Shown in pieces: positions 5,702-7,066 of a stretch of DNA of 7,066 bases. A model generated the notes under the pieces. The model made no database searches. It was given only the letters and a program-made list of their open reading frames with translations, and was not told where the DNA came from. Both the position numbers and the translations under genes were made by a program. Each line of letters begins with the position of its first letter. The stretch's first letter is position 1. Source of the DNA: Verrucomicrobiota bacterium (GTDB lineage Bacteria; Verrucomicrobiota; Verrucomicrobiia; Verrucomicrobiales; DEV007). The stretch is taken from positions 1 to 7,066 of the forward strand of contig JAADHD010000462.1 in NCBI GenBank assembly GCA_013152075.1, given 5' to 3'.

Positions 5702-5855
5702 TGGCGAACCCGCTAAAATGCCGCCACTCAATTCCTACCATCGGCGGATCATCCACAATCACTTCACCGAGCACCCCACCATCAAAACCTGGAGCCCGTC
5801 CGATACCGCTCGCTTAAAACGCATCACCTTCTCGCTAAAAGAAAGCGGAAACTAA
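5625..5855 (+). CDS. jag: Jag/KhpB-like protein, R3H-domain part (other frame)
   Basis: This 76-residue frame continues the Jag protein where the KH part breaks off. HREVQEQNLIEEAEHLAERV (4-23) is the linker helix that normally follows VDVxxYRE in Jag proteins. LNSYHRRIIHNHF (35-47) is the R3H core, with the defining Arg40-x3-His44, and the end LKRITFSL (64-71) is the usual last strand. R3H domains bind single-stranded nucleic acid. The ATG at 5625 lies exactly at the junction but has no nearby Shine-Dalgarno, and the codon before it is an in-frame TAG. Joining 5396-5629 to 5631-5855 (skipping one base) restores one 152-residue KH-R3H protein. I consider this the 3' half of one gene rather than a separate gene, but independent translation cannot be excluded. 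Confidence 0.65.
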   Translation: MSHHREVQEQNLIEEAEHLAERVVHSGEPAKMPPLNSYHRRIIHNHFTEHPTIKTWSPSDTARLKRITFSLKESGN

Positions 5856-5975
5856 GTTCCGGCACACCACCCTTCACCCGAACCAACAGGATGTCACCTT
5901 GAGGAAAAGCTGCTCTAAATCGACAAATGCGTTGATTTTCTCCCTGAGCATGCTATGCGCACTGTCCGACCAGAT

Positions 5976-5991
5976 ACCGCCCTATGGCGGT
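5976..5991 (+). repeat. Compact GC-rich hairpin after jag
   Basis: ACCGCC (5976-5981) and GGCGGT (5986-5991) are perfectly complementary around the tetraloop CTAT. No T-tract follows, so as a terminator of the jag transcript it would be weak; it may instead protect the mRNA 3' end. Confidence 0.4.
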
Positions 5992-6046
5992 TCACCTAAT
6001 CATCCATCACAATTTGTTTATCACGTCCCAATAACCGCTACTAACA

Positions 6047-6079
6047 TAGACGCATTCGATCAAACTTCGAATACGTCTG
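6047..6079. repeat. 13-bp imperfect inverted repeat upstream of rpoZ
   Basis: Positions 6047-6059 pair with 6067-6079: eleven Watson-Crick pairs, one G:T and one C:A mismatch, around the 7-nt loop TCAAACT. The inner arms ATTCGA/TCGAAT and outer arms AGACG/CGTCT are perfect. It ends 38 bp before the rpoZ ATG. With no T-tract on either side it looks more like an operator or an RNA leader structure than a terminator. Confidence 0.5.
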
Positions 6080-6082
6080 ACT

Positions 6083-6149
6083 AGCAAGCGGCTGACAGGG
6101 GCAAGGGCAGTGAAATCATGAAAATCGACCTAATTGAGCAAGCGGCTGA
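6083..6149 (+). repeat. 13-bp direct repeat straddling the rpoZ start
   Basis: AGCAAGCGGCTGA occurs at 6083-6095 and again at 6137-6149. The second copy lies in rpoZ codons 7-11 (E-Q-A-A-E). The copies are 54 bp apart, so they are in the same frame, but an in-frame TAG at 6082-6084 begins the first copy, so it is not part of a longer omega protein. Confidence 0.5.
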
Positions 6150-6363
6150 AGCCGTTCCAGATCCTACTATTTTGATCAACATGGTTTCCCGCCGTGTCAA
6201 ACAACTCAACATGGGACGAACCCCTTTAGTGGATCGTCTTCCAGGCCAAGGCCTCGCCGACGTGGCTCTGCGTGAAATCATCGAAGGCAAAATTGTGCTC
6301 GACGGCACAAAAGAAGCCGAAGAAGCCAAGGAGCGACTTGGGAAGGCTGCTGAAGCTAAATAA
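6118..6363 (+). CDS. rpoZ: DNA-directed RNA polymerase omega subunit
   Basis: The 81-residue product is the right length for omega. The conserved core reads ILINMVSRRVKQLNMGRTPLV (18-38), matching the family's R-R-x-x-Q-L...G-x-x-P-L-V pattern, and ADVALREIIEGKI (47-59) matches the A-L-x-E-I-x-x-G-x-I segment. Omega helps assemble and stabilise the beta' subunit of RNA polymerase. The ATG at 6118 has a fair Shine-Dalgarno (AAGGG, 6103-6107, 10 nt upstream), and an in-frame TAG at 6082 with no start between confirms it. The gene is followed by a terminator-like hairpin (6389-6411) and then smpB. The second copy of a 13-bp direct repeat lies inside codons 7-11. Confidence 0.92.
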   Translation: MKIDLIEQAAEAVPDPTILINMVSRRVKQLNMGRTPLVDRLPGQGLADVALREIIEGKIVLDGTKEAEEAKERLGKAAEAK

Positions 6364-6388
6364 GCTCAGGCATTCCTTCACATCAGCC

Positions 6389-6420
6389 CCCTGTCTTTAA
6401 ATAAAACAGGGCCGATTTCT
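6389..6420 (+). terminator. Probable intrinsic terminator after rpoZ
   Basis: CCCTGT (6389-6394) pairs with ACAGGG (6406-6411). After one bulged C the stem can continue as TTT/AAA, leaving the loop AAAT. The pyrimidine-rich stretch after it (ATTTCTCTTCTC, from about 6415) is a moderate, interrupted T-tract. The position, 26 nt after the rpoZ stop and before smpB, fits a terminator, possibly leaky. Confidence 0.55.
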
Positions 6421-6430
6421 CTTCTCACCT

Positions 6431-6461
6431 TGCATCTGTTGATGCATGCCAGTTAAACTGG
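6431..6461 (+). promoter_or_regulatory. Two tandem hairpins immediately before smpB
   Basis: TGCATC-TGTT-GATGCA (6431-6446) is a perfect 6-bp hairpin. After two bases, CCAGT-TAA-ACTGG (6449-6461) is a perfect 5-bp hairpin. The second ends 9 nt before the smpB ATG, where a Shine-Dalgarno should be, and none is seen. They may be translational or regulatory-protein sites, or promoter-embedded palindromes. A TTGCAT word at 6430 could serve as a -35, but the matching -10 (TTAAAC, 6453-6458) is poor. Confidence 0.45.
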
Positions 6462-6470
6462 TAACGCGTC

Positions 6471-6929
6471 ATGAAAACTGAAATCGCCAACAACCGTAAG
6501 GCTCGTCACGATTTCACCATCAGCGAAACCTTTGAAACGGGAATTGCCCTCAAGGGAACCGAGGTAAAATCCATCCGCGCTGGCAAAATCAATATCCGTG
6601 ACGCCTACGCACGGGTAGAAAACGGGGAAGTTTTTCTGTACGGCTGCGATATCCAACCCTACGAAGCCGCCAGCCACACCCAGCACGAATCAAAAGCTCC
6701 ACGCAAACTTCTACTTCACCGTAAGGAGATTAATAAGCTCCACGCATACACCGAGATCAAAGGCAGTGTGCTGATAGCGTTAAAAGTCTACTGGAAGGAC
6801 AAACGCGTCAAAGTCGAGCTGGGCGTAGGTAAAGGAAAAGCCCATCAGGATAGAAGGGAAGATCTGAAAAAAAGAGTGCAGGACAGGGAAGCTGATCGCG
6901 AAATGTCGAGATTTAACACCGGCAGGTGA
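6471..6929 (+). CDS. smpB: SsrA-binding protein SmpB
   Basis: The 152-residue product covers the whole SmpB family. It begins IANNRKARHDFTISETFETGI (5-25), then LKGTEVKSIRAGK (27-39) with the conserved Glu31 that touches tmRNA. IQPYEAASH (61-69) and RKLLLHRKEI (78-87) follow, then VELGVGKGKAHQDRR (115-129) leading into the basic C-terminal tail that enters the decoding site. SmpB brings tmRNA to stalled ribosomes for trans-translation. The usual LGLAKGK block reads LGVGKGK here, a mild variant. The ATG at 6471 directly precedes the conserved N-terminus. Upstream lies a terminator and two hairpins but no Shine-Dalgarno, so smpB probably has its own promoter. The tmRNA gene itself is not in the window. 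Confidence 0.97.
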   Translation: MKTEIANNRKARHDFTISETFETGIALKGTEVKSIRAGKINIRDAYARVENGEVFLYGCDIQPYEAASHTQHESKAPRKLLLHRKEINKLHAYTEIKGSVLIALKVYWKDKRVKVELGVGKGKAHQDRREDLKKRVQDREADREMSRFNTGR

Positions 6930-6942
6930 GGCAAGCTTACGA

Positions 6943-7060
6943 GTCGCTTCGCTTGATACTAGAAATACAAGATTTTCTCAGGCAAGATGGGCTGGCCTTA
7001 AAGGGGGCTATTTGAGCTTTTAATGGCGGACAGGGTGGGATTATCCGCGTCGCTTCGCTT
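6943..7060 (+). repeat. 12-bp direct repeat downstream of smpB
   Basis: GTCGCTTCGCTT occurs at 6943-6954 and again at 7049-7060, 106 bp apart. The first copy lies 13 bp after the smpB stop, the second within 6 bp of the window edge and next to the tRNA-like fragment. TGGCGG also occurs twice (7024-7029 and 7061-7066). Together these suggest a dispersed repeat element whose remainder is outside the window. Confidence 0.5.
7024..7042 (-). other. tRNA-Ser-like 3' end fragment
   Basis: Read on the minus strand, 7042 to 7024 gives AATCCCACCCTGTCCGCCA. This has the form of the end of a serine tRNA: end of the T-loop, T-stem CCCAC, acceptor strand CCTGTCC, discriminator G and CCA. The sequence before it does not form the matching T-stem (GTGGG) or TTCGA loop, so no whole tRNA is present. 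Such 3' fragments are typical of attachment-site duplications left by integrating elements, but it may be part of an unrelated dispersed repeat. Confidence 0.35.
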
Positions 7061-7066
7061 TGGCGG

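Larger units (their letters stand above)
5856..6117 (+). other. Spacer between jag and rpoZ with two inverted repeats
   Basis: This 262-bp stretch has no convincing gene. An open frame at 5899-6084 starts at TTG and would encode a 61-residue peptide with a basic N-terminus and a short hydrophobic segment, but it matches nothing I know and spans two hairpins. The spacer holds a 6-bp GC-rich hairpin (5976-5991), a long imperfect inverted repeat (6047-6079) and the first copy of a 13-bp direct repeat (6083-6095). The rpoZ Shine-Dalgarno (AAGGG, 6103-6107) is at its end. The promoter of rpoZ is presumably here, but I see no convincing -35/-10 pair. Confidence 0.5.

Noticed and set aside
5899..6084. 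61-codon TTG-start reading frame with a basic start and short hydrophobic segment, resembling a small secreted protein
   Set aside because: It matches no family I know, spans two strong hairpins, and has an unlikely composition; kept only as a remark in the spacer entry.
6930..7066. tmRNA (ssrA) gene expected near smpB
   Set aside because: No tag-peptide frame or tRNA-like 5' half is visible; only a 19-nt tRNA-Ser-like 3' end occurs, on the minus strand.

Overview
This window looks like a core-genome stretch of a Gram-negative bacterium. I lean towards the Verrucomicrobiota (Opitutae-like), from the style of the omega subunit, the long YidC with a periplasmic domain, and the generally weak Shine-Dalgarno sequences. 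That placement is inference; no rRNA or other decisive marker lies here.

Layout. Positions 1-2050 are read on the minus strand, in transcription order: a GNAT-family acetyltransferase (2050-1574), a cysteine synthase (1387-461), and the first 146 codons of a ferredoxin-type sulfite/nitrite reductase (439 to the window edge). The last two are 21 bp apart and fit one sulfur-assimilation unit: sulfite to sulfide, then sulfide plus O-acetylserine to cysteine. From 2201 onward everything reads on the plus strand. A good promoter at 2201-2228 leads into the conserved block rpmH (2313-2492), rnpA (2657-3025), yidD (3022-3351), yidC (3431-5350) and a jag/khpB-like gene (5396-5855). After a 262-bp spacer come rpoZ (6118-6363), a hairpin terminator, and smpB (6471-6929).

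How the genes work together. The rpmH-to-jag block combines a ribosomal protein, the protein subunit of RNase P, the membrane-insertion machinery (YidD, YidC) and an RNA-binding partner (Jag). rpoZ and smpB add a small RNA polymerase subunit and the trans-translation factor. All are housekeeping genes. rpmH has only 59 codons and was found by direct reading.

What is odd. The jag-like gene is broken between its KH and R3H domains by a +1 frame change. Several spacers carry strong unexplained inverted repeats: 2579-2626 (rpmH/rnpA), 6047-6079 (before rpoZ), and a pair at 6431-6461 directly in front of smpB, which has no visible Shine-Dalgarno. At the right edge, 7024-7042 read on the minus strand resembles the last 19 nt of a serine tRNA including CCA, without the rest of the tRNA, next to a 12-bp repeat. 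I see no defence system, CRISPR array, transposase or biosynthetic cluster. The best candidates for something undescribed are the split jag gene, the smpB leader hairpins and the tRNA-like fragment.
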